This document shows, piece after piece, positions 1-7,589 of a DNA stretch of 64,000 bases. Numbering within the stretch: position 1 is the stretch's first letter; each line of letters starts with the position of its first letter. The notes under the pieces were generated by a model, which worked only from the letters and a program-made list of their open reading frames with translations, did no database searches and was not told the origin of the DNA. The DNA is from Microbacterium horticulturae (GTDB lineage: Bacteria > Actinomycetota > Actinomycetes > Actinomycetales > Microbacteriaceae). The translations under genes were made by a program, and so were the position numbers. The DNA lies in contig NZ_CP119108.1 in the NCBI RefSeq assembly GCF_029094505.1, forward strand, positions 744,001 through 808,000, in the 5' to 3' direction.

Positions 1-274
1 GGGCGACGTACGTGGCGATGGATGCTGCGCCGTACCCCGCGCACAGCAGGATGATCCCCGGTACGACGTAGTCGACGTAGTGGCCGTCCGAGTCGAGGGC
101 GCCGCCGAACACGAAGGTGAACAGCAGCATGAGCATCACGGGGAGCATGATCGACATGCTCAGCGTCTCGCCGTCGCGCAGCGACTGCAGCAGGCTGCGG
201 CGTACGAAGACGGACTCGGCGGACAGGCCTCGCAGCCGCGGGCGGGTGGGGCGGTCGAAGGTCAGAGCGGTCAT
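1..274 (-). CDS. ABC-2 type transporter permease (DrrB-like), N-terminal part only
   Basis: This is the membrane subunit of an ABC exporter, cut by the window edge after 91 codons. The ATG at 274 overlaps the stop of the ATPase gene in an ATGA arrangement, so the two are co-translated. After a basic cytoplasmic N-terminus of about 40 residues there is a membrane segment at residues 41-60 and a second from about residue 68. Between them lies YVDYVVPGI, close to the conserved segment found at this point in DrrB-family permeases. The exported substrate cannot be read from the sequence; families of this type usually handle drugs or lipids. Confidence 0.85.
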   Translation of the reverse strand, partial: MTALTFDRPTRPRLRGLSAESVFVRRSLLQSLRDGETLSMSIMLPVMLMLLFTFVFGGALDSDGHYVDYVVPGIILLCAGYGAASIATYVA

Positions 275-1164
275 GCGGACTCCCGGAGGGGTTCGGGCAC
301 CTGGGGTGCGGTGAGCGAGAGGAAGACGTCGTCGAGAGTGGGTCGGCGCAGCGACAGCGTGCCGTCGACGCCGGATGCCGCGAGCCGGTCGAGCGTGCGA
401 CGCACATCGTCGAGCGACCCGTCGGTCGCGGTCTCGTGGGCCGGAGCACCGCTCGCGTCGTGGACGACGAGGGTGTCGCCGCCGAGCAGCGACTTGAGCT
501 CCGCGGCGGTGCCGGTGCGGACGATGCGGCCCTCGTGCAGGATCGCGATGCGATCGGCGAGTCGATCGGCCTCCTCGAGGTACTGCGTCGTGAGGAAGAC
601 CGTGGTGCCGGCGTCCGCAAGGCCCCGGATCACACTCCACAACTCGAGCCGGCTGCGCGGATCGACGCCGGTCGTCGGCTCGTCCAAGAACAGCACCTGC
701 GGTGCGACGACGAAGCTCAGGGCGAGGTCGAGTCGCCGGCGCATGCCGCCGGAGTAGGTGGAGACCCGGCGCTTGGCCGCGTCGGTGAGCGCGAAGCGCT
801 GGAGCAGCTCGTCAGCGCGCAGACGGGCCGCCTGTGATGCCAACCCCGACAGGCGCCCGAGCATGACGAGATTCTCGAGGCCGGTGAGCATGTCGTCGAC
901 GGCGGCGGTCTGCCCGGTCAGGGCGATGCGGCCGCGCACACCCTGCGGGTCGCGGACGACATCGCAGCCCGCAACGAGCGCACGGCCGGCATCGGGGACG
1001 AGCAGGGTCGTCAGGATCGAGATCGTCGTCGTCTTGCCGGCGCCGTTCGAGCCGAGCAAGGCGAAGATCTCGCCCTGGGCGACCCTCAGATCCAGGCCCC
1101 GGAGCACCTGCTTCGAGCCATAGCCCTTCATCAGGCCGGTGATGTCGATGGCGGGGGACATCAT
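271..1164 (-). CDS. DrrA-type ABC transporter ATP-binding protein
   Basis: Nucleotide-binding subunit of an exporter, 297 residues. Walker A is GSNGAGKTT (38-46), the signature is SGGMRRR (138-144) and Walker B is VLFLDEP (157-163). The switch region reads TTQYLEEAD with Gln where most ABC proteins have His, which is typical of the daunorubicin-resistance (DrrA) subfamily. The permease gene follows with a 4-bp overlap. The gene starts ATGATG, so translation could begin at 1164 or 1161. It is transcribed divergently from a TetR gene 79 bp away, the usual sign of local repression of a drug-responsive exporter. Confidence 0.92.
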   Translation of the reverse strand: MMSPAIDITGLMKGYGSKQVLRGLDLRVAQGEIFALLGSNGAGKTTTISILTTLLVPDAGRALVAGCDVVRDPQGVRGRIALTGQTAAVDDMLTGLENLVMLGRLSGLASQAARLRADELLQRFALTDAAKRRVSTYSGGMRRRLDLALSFVVAPQVLFLDEPTTGVDPRSRLELWSVIRGLADAGTTVFLTTQYLEEADRLADRIAILHEGRIVRTGTAAELKSLLGGDTLVVHDASGAPAHETATDGSLDDVRRTLDRLAASGVDGTLSLRRPTLDDVFLSLTAPQVPEPLRESA

Positions 1165-1190
1165 GTCTCCTTTCTGTGTATGGATGAAAC

Positions 1191-1220
1191 TGTTTATGAC
1201 GGTAACACACTGTTTACGAG
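1191..1220. promoter_or_regulatory. Direct repeats in the DrrAB/TetR divergent promoter
   Basis: TGTTTATGAC at 1191 and TGTTTACGAG at 1211 are direct repeats exactly 20 bp apart, about two helical turns, in the 79-bp gap between the exporter and regulator genes. They are candidate binding sites for the adjacent TetR protein; this role is inferred from position. Confidence 0.45.
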
Positions 1221-1243
1221 ATATACAGAACTAGGATGACGGA

Positions 1244-2146
1244 ATGAGTGAACAGCCGGAACTGCCGCGGGGCATAGCGCTGGCATGGGGCGTCGCCGCG
1301 AATCCGCAACGCGGTCCGAAGCGCGAGATGAGCGTCGAGAAGATCGTCGATGCCGCGATCGACCTCGCCGATGCCGAGGGGCTGACCGCTGTGTCCATGT
1401 CGGCCGTGGCATCCCGTCTCGGATTCACGCCCATGTCGCTCTATCGCTACGTCACCGCGAAGGACGAGCTCACACTGCTCATGCAGGAGACGGCGCTCGG
1501 TGCGCCGCCAGACGACGTCAACGAGGCTGAGAGCTGGCGAGAGCGGCTGACGGTCTACCATGACGCACTTATGGGCTCCTACCTCGCGCACCCGTGGGTG
1601 CTTGAGCTGCCGCTGGCGACGCTGACCGTCACACCGAACTCGGCCGCCTGGCTGGACGCCGGCATCGCTGCGCTCGTGGGCACGCCCCTTGATGACGACG
1701 CGCGGCTGTCGACGACGCTGCTTGTCAGCGGCCATGCGCGCTCGGCGGCCGCGGTCGTGGCCGAGCAGCACCGCGGTGCTGACTTCGGTGGCGTCGACAC
1801 GGACGGCGAGGGGGGAGTGCTCGATGCGCTCGTGACCGCCGATGCGTTTCCCGACCTCCGCCGGGCGATCGACGCCGGGGTGCTGCAGTCTGGGACCGAT
1901 CCGTTCCGCTTCGGACTCGAGCGCATCCTCGACGGCATCGCGGCGTATCTGGCGGGGCCGAATGTCGGTGAGACGGCTGCTGCGCTCCCCGCGCGTGCGG
2001 ATGACAGTGACGTGCACGGCGACAAGAAGTACCGCGAAGCGCGCAAGGCCGTCCGCGAAGCGGAGAAGGCACTGCGTGCGGCGCGTACGCATCAGCGTCA
2101 GACGCTGCGCGACGCACGCGAGCGTCAGGCCAAGCGCGCGACATGA
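1244..2146 (+). CDS. TetR family transcriptional regulator
   Basis: A 300-residue repressor. The N-terminal helix-turn-helix spans roughly residues 28-75, with VSMSAVASRLGFTPMSLYRY as the recognition region. The long C-terminal half matches the ligand-binding part of the larger TetR proteins (TetR_C type). The last 45 residues are very rich in Lys, Arg, Ala and Glu and look like a charged helix or coiled coil beyond the normal fold. It is divergent from the DrrAB-type exporter, so it most likely represses that operon. The inducer is unknown. Confidence 0.88.
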   Translation: MSEQPELPRGIALAWGVAANPQRGPKREMSVEKIVDAAIDLADAEGLTAVSMSAVASRLGFTPMSLYRYVTAKDELTLLMQETALGAPPDDVNEAESWRERLTVYHDALMGSYLAHPWVLELPLATLTVTPNSAAWLDAGIAALVGTPLDDDARLSTTLLVSGHARSAAAVVAEQHRGADFGGVDTDGEGGVLDALVTADAFPDLRRAIDAGVLQSGTDPFRFGLERILDGIAAYLAGPNVGETAAALPARADDSDVHGDKKYREARKAVREAEKALRAARTHQRQTLRDARERQAKRAT

Positions 2147-2266
2147 GCGCACAGCAGGTGTCACACCCGTCCCATGGGTTTACACAGCCCGCTCTGACAC
2201 CATAGAGTGTGCTCAGCAGTGTGGGGCTGCGTGAGCTGGGGATCCATCAGCCGATGCTGGGGAAGG

Positions 2267-2272
2267 TAGAAC
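2267..2272 (+). promoter_or_regulatory. Leaderless-type -10 element of the HTH gene
   Basis: TAGAAC lies 6 bp before the ATG at 2279, the spacing expected if transcription starts at the start codon. Confidence 0.4.
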
Positions 2273-2278
2273 GTAGAC

Positions 2279-2470
2279 ATGGCCGAACTGCCGGATGTGC
2301 GGTTTCTCACCGTCGCCGAGGTCGCCGAGATCATGCGGGTCTCGAAGATGACCGTGTACCGTCTCGTGCACTCCGGAGAGTTGCCTGCCGTACGCTTCGG
2401 CCGCAGCTATCGCGTTCCCGAATCTGCCGTCTCAGAGGCCTTGCAACGTCCCATCGCCGACGTCGGCTAG
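2279..2470 (+). CDS. Small helix-turn-helix (excisionase/BldC-like) DNA-binding protein
   Basis: A 63-residue protein that is almost entirely a winged MerR-like HTH. The segment from about residue 8, FLTVAEVAEIMRVSKMTVYR, is the helix-turn-helix; it is followed by RLVHSGELPAVRFGRSYRV, the wing typical of excisionase-family and BldC proteins. No recombinase is nearby, so it is not a phage excisionase. A gene of this type directly upstream of the bS22 peptide gene is a common actinobacterial arrangement, which suggests a housekeeping regulatory role. Its target is not visible here. Confidence 0.85.
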   Translation: MAELPDVRFLTVAEVAEIMRVSKMTVYRLVHSGELPAVRFGRSYRVPESAVSEALQRPIADVG

Positions 2471-2553
2471 ACTAGGACGAGGCATTTTTCCATCTGCCCG
2501 TTCCCGGGCGCGGGTGATTCCGCGTCCAGACCCCTGACGTTGTGAGGTTTCCC

Positions 2554-2652
2554 GTGGGTTCTGTCATCAAGAAGCGCCGCAAGCGCATGGCGAAGAAGAA
2601 GCACCGCAAGCTGCTTCGCAAGACTCGTCACCAGCGCCGCAACAAGAAGTAG
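2554..2652 (+). CDS. 30S ribosomal protein bS22-like peptide (AURKAIP1/COX24 domain)
   Basis: A 32-residue, extremely basic peptide starting MGSVIKKRRKRMAKKKHRK and ending in RRNKK. This matches the short actinobacterial AURKAIP1/COX24-domain peptide found bound to the small ribosomal subunit. The start is the GTG at 2554, preceded by GTGAGG at 2542-2547. It stands in its own unit with a hairpin terminator just downstream. Despite its size the call is firm, because length, composition and position after the BldC-like gene all agree. Confidence 0.9.
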   Translation: MGSVIKKRRKRMAKKKHRKLLRKTRHQRRNKK

Positions 2653-2666
2653 CGGCTGAACACTGA

Positions 2667-2690
2667 GCGCCTGTCCTGCGGGACGGGCGC
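2667..2690 (+). terminator. Hairpin terminator after the bS22-like gene
   Basis: A 10-bp stem (GCGCCTGTCC with GGACGGGCGC, one G-T pair) closes on a TGCG tetraloop, followed by TTCG. It begins 14 bp after the stop codon. The T tract is weak, as is usual in high-GC actinobacteria. Confidence 0.75.
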
Positions 2691-2729
2691 TTCGTGTACG
2701 CATCAGGCGCTCGCAGAGGAAAGTCAGAC

Positions 2730-3023
2730 ATGAAGTCGATCACCGTTCAGCAGCTGCACGAGGTCGCGACGACCCCGCTCATCGACGTGCGCGAGGTGCA
2801 CGAGTACGAAGCCGGTCACATCGCCGGCGCTGTGAACATCCCGTTCTCGACATGGCGCGACCGGGTCGAAGAGTTCCCGAAAGAGCCGTTCCACGTCATC
2901 TGCGAGCTCGGCGGGCGCTCGGCCTCGGTCGCGCGAAAGCTCGATGCGGCCGGTTACGACGTCACCGACGTCGAGGGCGGCACCGCGGCCTGGATCGAGC
3001 AGGGCTTTCCGGTCGAGCACTGA
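2730..3023 (+). CDS. Rhodanese-like domain protein
   Basis: A single rhodanese domain of 97 residues: LIDVREVHEYEAGHIAGAVN near the N-terminus and the active-site loop CELGGRS around residues 62-68, with the Cys that would carry persulfide sulfur. It may act in sulfur transfer or thiol redox balance. The ATG at 2730 is chosen because AGAGGAAAG sits 6 bp upstream. The next gene, a glutaredoxin-like protein, has its own promoter element, so the two thiol-redox genes are neighbours rather than a strict operon. Confidence 0.9.
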   Translation: MKSITVQQLHEVATTPLIDVREVHEYEAGHIAGAVNIPFSTWRDRVEEFPKEPFHVICELGGRSASVARKLDAAGYDVTDVEGGTAAWIEQGFPVEH

Positions 3024-3062
3024 GCGCGGCTCGAGCGCCGAGCCCCGGCATCCCGCCCGCCA

Positions 3063-3068
3063 TAGGAT
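3063..3068 (+). promoter_or_regulatory. Leaderless-type -10 element of the glutaredoxin-like gene
   Basis: TAGGAT lies 6 bp before the GTG at 3075; no ribosome binding site is present between them. Confidence 0.5.
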
Positions 3069-3074
3069 GAGTGT

Positions 3075-3347
3075 GTGACCACGCTCACCCTCATCGGCAA
3101 GCCCGACTGCCATCTCTGCGACGTCGCGCACGGCGTCGTCGACCACGTCCTGGCCGAACTGCCCGAACGCGTGGCCTCGCAGGTCGAGGTGGTCGAGGCA
3201 TCCATCGCCGACGACCCCGCACTGTACGAGTTGTGGTGGGAGAAGATCCCGGTCGTGCTCATCGACGGACAGCTGCATGCGCACTGGCGTGTGGGCGCCG
3301 ACCGTCTGCGCGAGGCGCTGCTCGACGCGACGGCGGTCAAGCGATGA
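3075..3347 (+). CDS. Glutaredoxin family protein (DUF836 type)
   Basis: A 90-residue thioredoxin-fold protein. The redox motif is CHLC at residues 12-15, after LIGKPDC, and a cis-proline region IPVVLIDGQ follows near residue 58. This is the short glutaredoxin-like/DUF836 form. It probably reduces or shuttles disulfides in the cytoplasm. The stop codon overlaps the start of the following Dabb gene (ATGA). Confidence 0.85.
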   Translation: MTTLTLIGKPDCHLCDVAHGVVDHVLAELPERVASQVEVVEASIADDPALYELWWEKIPVVLIDGQLHAHWRVGADRLREALLDATAVKR

Positions 3348-3640
3348 CGCTGCGTCACGTGGTCGCGTGGAAGATGGCGGCGCAGGATGCCGCGACCCGC
3401 GCCGACCACGCCCGCCAGATCGCGGAGCGCCTCAACGCTCTCGTCGGTGTGGTGCCGACGATCGGCACGCTCACGGCAGGCGCGAACGTCGTCGACGGCA
3501 ATTGGGATGTCGCACTCGTCGCCGACTTCGCCGACAAGGCGGCGCTCGACGCCTACGCGGTGCACCCCGCGCACCAAGAGGTCGTCGCCTACGTGCGCAG
3601 CGTCGTCGCCGACCGCGTGGCGGTCGACTTCGAGCTGTAG
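3344..3640 (+). CDS. Dabb (stress-responsive A/B barrel) domain protein
   Basis: A 98-residue protein with the ferredoxin-like dimeric alpha/beta barrel fold. It shows the characteristic start LRHVVAWKM, the middle LVADFADKAALDAYAVHPAH and the end FEL. Such proteins are implicated in stress or polyketide chemistry elsewhere, but no substrate can be assigned here. The ATG overlaps the stop of the glutaredoxin-like gene by 4 bp, so they are translationally coupled. It converges on aspS, with only 11 bp between the two stop codons. Confidence 0.85.
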   Translation: MTLRHVVAWKMAAQDAATRADHARQIAERLNALVGVVPTIGTLTAGANVVDGNWDVALVADFADKAALDAYAVHPAHQEVVAYVRSVVADRVAVDFEL

Positions 3641-3651
3641 GCGGCTGCGCC

Positions 3652-4992
3652 TTACGGGGCGAGGCGGGTCGGGCCGCGGAACAGGAACGTCACCTCGCGG
3701 ATCGACGCCTCGCCCAGCAGCAGCATCAGCACGCGCGCCAGGCCCATGCCGAATCCGCCGTGGGGCGGCACTCCGTAGCGGAAGAAGTCGAGGTAGTGCT
3801 CGAGGCCCTCGAGCTTGAGGCCCTTCTCGAGCGCCTGCTTCTCGAGCACCTCGATGCGGTGCTCGCGCTGCGCACCGGTGGTGATCTCCACGCCCTTGAA
3901 CAGCAGGTCGTAGCTCTTGGTGAGTCCGGTGGCCTCGTCGACCATGTGGTAGAACGGGCGGATCCCGGCGTGGTAGTCGGTCACGAACACGAACTCGTGG
4001 CCGTACGTCTCTGCGACGTGGGCCGAGACCTGGCGCTCGCTCTCGGGGTCGAGGTCGCCGTCGGTGCGGGGGTTCTCGTAACCGCGGGCCTTGACGATCT
4101 CGTGGGCTTCTGCCAGCGGAATGCGCGGGAACGGCAGCGTCGGCACGACCACGTCGATGTCGAACAGCTCTTTGATCTCGTCGCCGTGCTTGTCTTTGAC
4201 CGCCTGAATCGCGGTGGCCAGCAGCTCCTCCTGCATGGTCGCGACGTCTTCGTGCGAGTCGATCCAGCTGATCTCGGCGTCGACGCTCGTGAACTCGGTC
4301 GCGTGCCGGCTCGTGAAGCTCGGGTCGGCGCGGTACACGTCGCCGATCTCGAAGACCTTGCCGAAGCCGGCGGCCTGCGCCATCTGCTTGAAGTGCTGCG
4401 GGCTCTGCGCGAGGTAGGCCGTCTTGTCTTCGAAGTAGGAGAGCGCGAACAGCTCGGCGTTCGACTCCGAGGGGCTCGACATGAGCTTGGGGGAGTGGAT
4501 CTCGATGTAGTCGCGGTCGATCCAGTACTGGCGCATCGCGTGCTCGAGCGTCGTCGAGACGCGGAAGATCAGGTTGTTGCGGCGCTGGCGCAGGTCGATG
4601 AAGCGCCAGTCCATGCGCTTGTCCATGCTCGAGTCCGACGCGATCGGCGTCTCGGGCAGGGCCGCCGACGCGACCTCGAGCGAGGTGAGCTTGACCTCGA
4701 TGCCGCCGAGCTTGACGCGCTCGTCGTGCTTGAGGTCGCCGGTCACCGTCAAGAACGTGCCGTGGGCGAGGTTCGAGATCGTGTCGGTGAGCGCGAGGGC
4801 CGCGGCATCCTGATCCGTCTTCTCAAGGTCGGGGCGCGTCGCGGGGTTCACCAGCTGCACGGCGCCGGTCTCATCGCGCAGGACGACGAACTGCACCTTC
4901 TTCTGATCGCGGACGGTCTCGACCCATCCCGACACAGAGACGGGGCCGTCTTCTCGGGCGGCGAGTTGGTTCACGAGGATGCGTTCAGTCAC
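3652..4992 (-). CDS. aspS: Aspartate--tRNA ligase, archaeal/eukaryotic-type (probably non-discriminating)
   Basis: Charges tRNA-Asp, and possibly tRNA-Asn, with aspartate. The protein has 446 residues: an N-terminal OB-fold anticodon-binding domain (about 1-110) and a class II catalytic core. Motif 2 is the region VYRADPSFTSRHATEFT and motif 3 is GFGMGLAR near the C-terminus. It lacks the roughly 150-residue GAD insertion that makes bacterial AspRS about 590 residues long, so it belongs to the short archaeal-type class often called aspartate--tRNA(Asn) ligase. Non-discrimination is an inference from the class; it would require GatCAB elsewhere. The start is the GTG at 4992, 7 bp after TAGACT on this strand. 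Confidence 0.93.
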   Translation of the reverse strand: MTERILVNQLAAREDGPVSVSGWVETVRDQKKVQFVVLRDETGAVQLVNPATRPDLEKTDQDAAALALTDTISNLAHGTFLTVTGDLKHDERVKLGGIEVKLTSLEVASAALPETPIASDSSMDKRMDWRFIDLRQRRNNLIFRVSTTLEHAMRQYWIDRDYIEIHSPKLMSSPSESNAELFALSYFEDKTAYLAQSPQHFKQMAQAAGFGKVFEIGDVYRADPSFTSRHATEFTSVDAEISWIDSHEDVATMQEELLATAIQAVKDKHGDEIKELFDIDVVVPTLPFPRIPLAEAHEIVKARGYENPRTDGDLDPESERQVSAHVAETYGHEFVFVTDYHAGIRPFYHMVDEATGLTKSYDLLFKGVEITTGAQREHRIEVLEKQALEKGLKLEGLEHYLDFFRYGVPPHGGFGMGLARVLMLLLGEASIREVTFLFRGPTRLAP

Positions 4993-4999
4993 ACCGTCA

Positions 5000-5005
5000 A
5001 GTCTA
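5000..5005 (-). promoter_or_regulatory. Leaderless-type -10 element of aspS
   Basis: TAGACT on the minus strand, 7 bp before the GTG at 4992. Confidence 0.5.
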
Positions 5006-5066
5006 CGGGGCGGGATGCTGCGGCTTCTGTGCATGCGCTGGCCGGCCCCTGGCGCCGACCCGCGGC

Positions 5067-5420
5067 TCAGCCGTGCCGCTGCGCGATATTCAGCACGGCG
5101 CCGCCGGGCGAGCGCACGAAGAAGCGCCGCACGCCCCAGGCCTCGGTCACCAGCGGATGCACGATCTCGTAGCCCGCGGCGCGCATCGCCGCGTACAAGG
5201 CATCGACGTCGTCGACCTTGACGGTCGCGGCCGAGTCCTCAGGCGCTGTCGCGTCGCGGATCTGCACCTGCACGGCCGCCCCGGTCGACGGGTCGACGAA
5301 GCGCGTGACCCAGTCGTGCCCCATGGGTTGTTCGGCCATGCCGAGCTCGCCGACATAGAACCTCCGCGCGGCATCGAGGTCGGAGGCGTGCAGGTTCGGC
5401 ATGATCGCATCGACCGTCAT
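5067..5420 (-). CDS. VOC family (glyoxalase/bleomycin-resistance fold) protein
   Basis: A 117-residue VOC protein. It starts MTVDAIMPNLHASDLDAARR, followed by FYVGELGM, and ends in a second half-motif, FFVRSPGGAVLNIAQRHG. The N-terminal metal ligand normally found as His or Glu is not obvious at the first beta strand, so metal binding and enzymatic activity are uncertain. It may be a binding or stress protein rather than a lyase. It has a -10-like TATCGT 7 bp before its ATG and stands alone between aspS and the divergent PLP decarboxylase gene. Confidence 0.8.
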   Translation of the reverse strand: MTVDAIMPNLHASDLDAARRFYVGELGMAEQPMGHDWVTRFVDPSTGAAVQVQIRDATAPEDSAATVKVDDVDALYAAMRAAGYEIVHPLVTEAWGVRRFFVRSPGGAVLNIAQRHG

Positions 5421-5427
5421 GCCGGCG

Positions 5428-5433
5428 ACGATA
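5428..5433 (-). promoter_or_regulatory. Leaderless-type -10 element of the VOC gene
   Basis: TATCGT on the minus strand, 7 bp before the ATG at 5420. Confidence 0.4.
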
Positions 5434-5465
5434 CCGCGGGTGCCGGCATCCCGCACCCGTCCGCC

Positions 5466-5471
5466 TAAGCT
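5466..5471 (+). promoter_or_regulatory. Leaderless-type -10 element of the PLP decarboxylase gene
   Basis: TAAGCT ends 6 bp before the GTG at 5478 and so favours that start over the GTG at 5472. Confidence 0.45.
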
Positions 5472-5477
5472 GTGCGG

Positions 5478-6911
5478 GTGACCTTCGATGACGCAGCGAT
5501 CCTGGCCGAGCTCGACGCCCTGCGCGCGGCCGATGCGCCCACCCATGGCGGGCGGGTGCTCTCCTATGTGTACGACGCGGGGATGCCGCAGCTCGATGAG
5601 CTCGCCGCAGAAGCGGCGCGCCGCATGCAGGCCGTCAACGGCCTCGACCCGACGACCTTCACCTCGGTCGCGGCGCTCGAGCGCGACGTGTTGGCCTTCG
5701 CCCTCGAGACGCTCGGTGGTGCGGCCGGCACCGTCACCAGCGGCGGCACCGAGTCGTGCCTGCTGGCGGTGAAGACCGCGCGCGATCTGTGGCGCGCGGG
5801 AGGCGGCAGCGGCATCGGGCGGATCGTCGCGCCCGTGACCGCGCACGCCGCGTTCCGCAAGGCGGCCGAGCTCTTTGATCTGCGCTTCGACGGGGTTCCC
5901 GTCGATCCGGCGACCGGCACTCTCGACGCCTCCGCGATCACCGCGCGCCTGGGCGACGATGTCGCGCTCGTGGTGGTCTCGGCGCCGTCGTATCCGTTCG
6001 CGGCGATGGACCCGATCGCCGACGTCGCGGCCGCGTGCGCGGCATCCGGCATCTCCTGCCACGTCGACGCGTGCATCGGCGGATGGATCCTGCCGTTCTG
6101 GCCCGACGACGTGCCCGAGTGGACCCTGCGCGTGCCCGGGGTGACGAGCCTGTCGGCCGACCTGCACAAGTACGGCTACGCGCCCAAAGGTGTGAGCGTG
6201 CTGCTGCACGCCACGCGCGACCGCCAGCGTGCACAGTACTTCGCGACCACGGACTGGCCCGGCTACCCGGTCGTGAACCCGACGCTGCTGGGCTCGAAGT
6301 CGGCGGGTGCCCTGGCCGCCGCCTGGGCCATCATCCGCGCGCTGGGTACTGACGGGTTCCGCGACCTCGCCGCTCGCACGGCGCAGGCCACTCACGCATT
6401 GAGCGCCGCGATCGGCGGCATCGAGGGGCTGCGGGTCGTCGGCTCGCCCACCGGCCCGCTGTTGGCGGTCGCGACCGACGAGCAGGCGGCGCCCGACCGC
6501 CGCGTCGACCCGCACCACTGGTCCGACGCGGCACGTGCGGCGGGGTGGATGCTGCAGCAGCAGCCCGGCTTGGTCCAGGGTGACGGCACCCGGCTGCCCC
6601 ACACCACGCACCTGACCGTGACACCGGTGACCGATGCCGCGGCCCTCGTACCCGATCTGGTCGCCGCCGCCGACGCCGCGCGCGGTGTGCCCCCGGTAGA
6701 CGCCGAGCAGGTGCGTCAGACGCTGCCTGCGCAGCTGCCCGCCACGCTCGATGCCGATACCGCCGGCGCCCTGCTGCAGGGCATGGGCCTGGGCGGCGGA
6801 GGAGCGCTCCCCGAGCAGATGGCGCCATTTCTCGCGCTGGTCGAGGCGTTGCCGCACCCGGTCGTGGAGCGGCTGCTCGTCGAGCTGCTCGCACGTGCGG
6901 TCGAGCCGTGA
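5478..6911 (+). CDS. Pyridoxal-phosphate-dependent decarboxylase/lyase
   Basis: A group II decarboxylase-fold PLP enzyme of 477 residues, related to glutamate/aspartate decarboxylases and sphingosine-1-phosphate lyases. Visible landmarks are TSGGTESCLLAV (cofactor phosphate loop, about residue 94), HVDACIGGW (Asp that binds the pyridine nitrogen) and SADLHKYGYAPKG with the Schiff-base Lys near residue 231. About 150 residues at the C-terminus, rich in Ala and Leu, end in a helical tail. The substrate cannot be named. Two in-frame GTG codons exist, 5472 and 5478; the second fits the -10 element better. A histidine phosphatase gene follows after 48 bp. Confidence 0.85.
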   Translation: MTFDDAAILAELDALRAADAPTHGGRVLSYVYDAGMPQLDELAAEAARRMQAVNGLDPTTFTSVAALERDVLAFALETLGGAAGTVTSGGTESCLLAVKTARDLWRAGGGSGIGRIVAPVTAHAAFRKAAELFDLRFDGVPVDPATGTLDASAITARLGDDVALVVVSAPSYPFAAMDPIADVAAACAASGISCHVDACIGGWILPFWPDDVPEWTLRVPGVTSLSADLHKYGYAPKGVSVLLHATRDRQRAQYFATTDWPGYPVVNPTLLGSKSAGALAAAWAIIRALGTDGFRDLAARTAQATHALSAAIGGIEGLRVVGSPTGPLLAVATDEQAAPDRRVDPHHWSDAARAAGWMLQQQPGLVQGDGTRLPHTTHLTVTPVTDAAALVPDLVAAADAARGVPPVDAEQVRQTLPAQLPATLDADTAGALLQGMGLGGGGALPEQMAPFLALVEALPHPVVERLLVELLARAVEP

Positions 6912-6946
6912 CCGATCTCTCAGCGCCTTCTGAAGGATCCCGACCG

Positions 6947-6952
6947 TAAACT
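6947..6952 (+). promoter_or_regulatory. -10 element upstream of the histidine phosphatase gene
   Basis: TAAACT lies 7 bp before the GTG at 6960. The spacer GGAGGGC also looks like a ribosome binding site, so leaderless status is less sure here. Confidence 0.4.
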
Positions 6953-6959
6953 GGAGGGC

Positions 6960-7589
6960 GTGCCCGCCGCTCGCCTTCATCTCGTGCGCCATGGGGAGGT
7001 TCACAACCCCCGTCGTGTGCTCTACGGGCGACTCCCGAATTTCCGGTTGAGCACTGCCGGGCGGCAGATGACCCGGCAGGCCGCGGAGTACGTGCAGGGC
7101 CTCGCGCGCCCCATCGGCTCGCTGGTGTGCTCGCCGCTGCAGCGCACGCGCGAATCGGCCGAGCCTTTCGCCGAGCTGTTCGGCATCGAGCCGGTCATCG
7201 ACGAGCGTGTCATCGAGCCCACGAACGTGTTCGAGGGCAAGCGGATGTCGCGGGCCGTCGTCAACCCGCTGAACTGGTGGCATCTGCGCCGCCCCTCGAC
7301 CCCCAGCTGGGGCGAGCCCTACGCACAGGTCGTCGCGCGCATGGAAGCCGCGATGCGAGATGCCTGGGATCGCACCGAATCCGGAGACGCCGTGATCGTC
7401 TCCCATCAGCTGCCGATCTGGATCACCCACCTCGCCATCGCGGGCCTCCCGCTGCGGCACGACCCGCGCAAGCGGCGGTGCGCGCTCTCAAGCGTCACGA
7501 GCTTCGAGCGCGACGGCGAGAAGTGGGTCGAGGTCGGATACGCGGAGCCGGCGACCGTCGCGGGCTCGATCGATGTGGGGGCCGTGTGA
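6960..7589 (+). CDS. Histidine phosphatase (phosphoglycerate mutase-like) family protein
   Basis: A 209-residue enzyme of the histidine phosphatase superfamily. The catalytic RHG motif is at residues 10-12 (LHLVRHGEVHNP), followed by YGRLPNFRLS, which resembles the phosphate-contacting part of the fold. The second catalytic His is in VIVSHQLPIW near residue 148. The substrate is not deducible. The stop overlaps the start of the thioredoxin-like gene (TGATG), so it leads the cytochrome c maturation operon, a recurrent position for such a gene in actinobacteria. Confidence 0.9.
   Translation: MPAARLHLVRHGEVHNPRRVLYGRLPNFRLSTAGRQMTRQAAEYVQGLARPIGSLVCSPLQRTRESAEPFAELFGIEPVIDERVIEPTNVFEGKRMSRAVVNPLNWWHLRRPSTPSWGEPYAQVVARMEAAMRDAWDRTESGDAVIVSHQLPIWITHLAIAGLPLRHDPRKRRCALSSVTSFERDGEKWVEVGYAEPATVAGSIDVGAV

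Noticed and set aside
2279..2470. Phage excisionase
   Set aside because: The domain is excisionase-like, but no integrase, attachment site or other phage gene is near and the position next to bS22 is housekeeping.
3277..5172. 631-codon open frame on the plus strand over aspS
   Set aside because: It is antisense to a full aspartyl-tRNA synthetase with all motifs; its own translation is low-complexity and matches no family.
5067..7460. Very long open frame on the minus strand across the PLP decarboxylase and phosphatase genes
   Set aside because: Only its last 117 codons form a recognisable protein (VOC). The rest is antisense to two clear genes and reads as Arg/Gly-rich noise, as expected from GC-rich codon bias.
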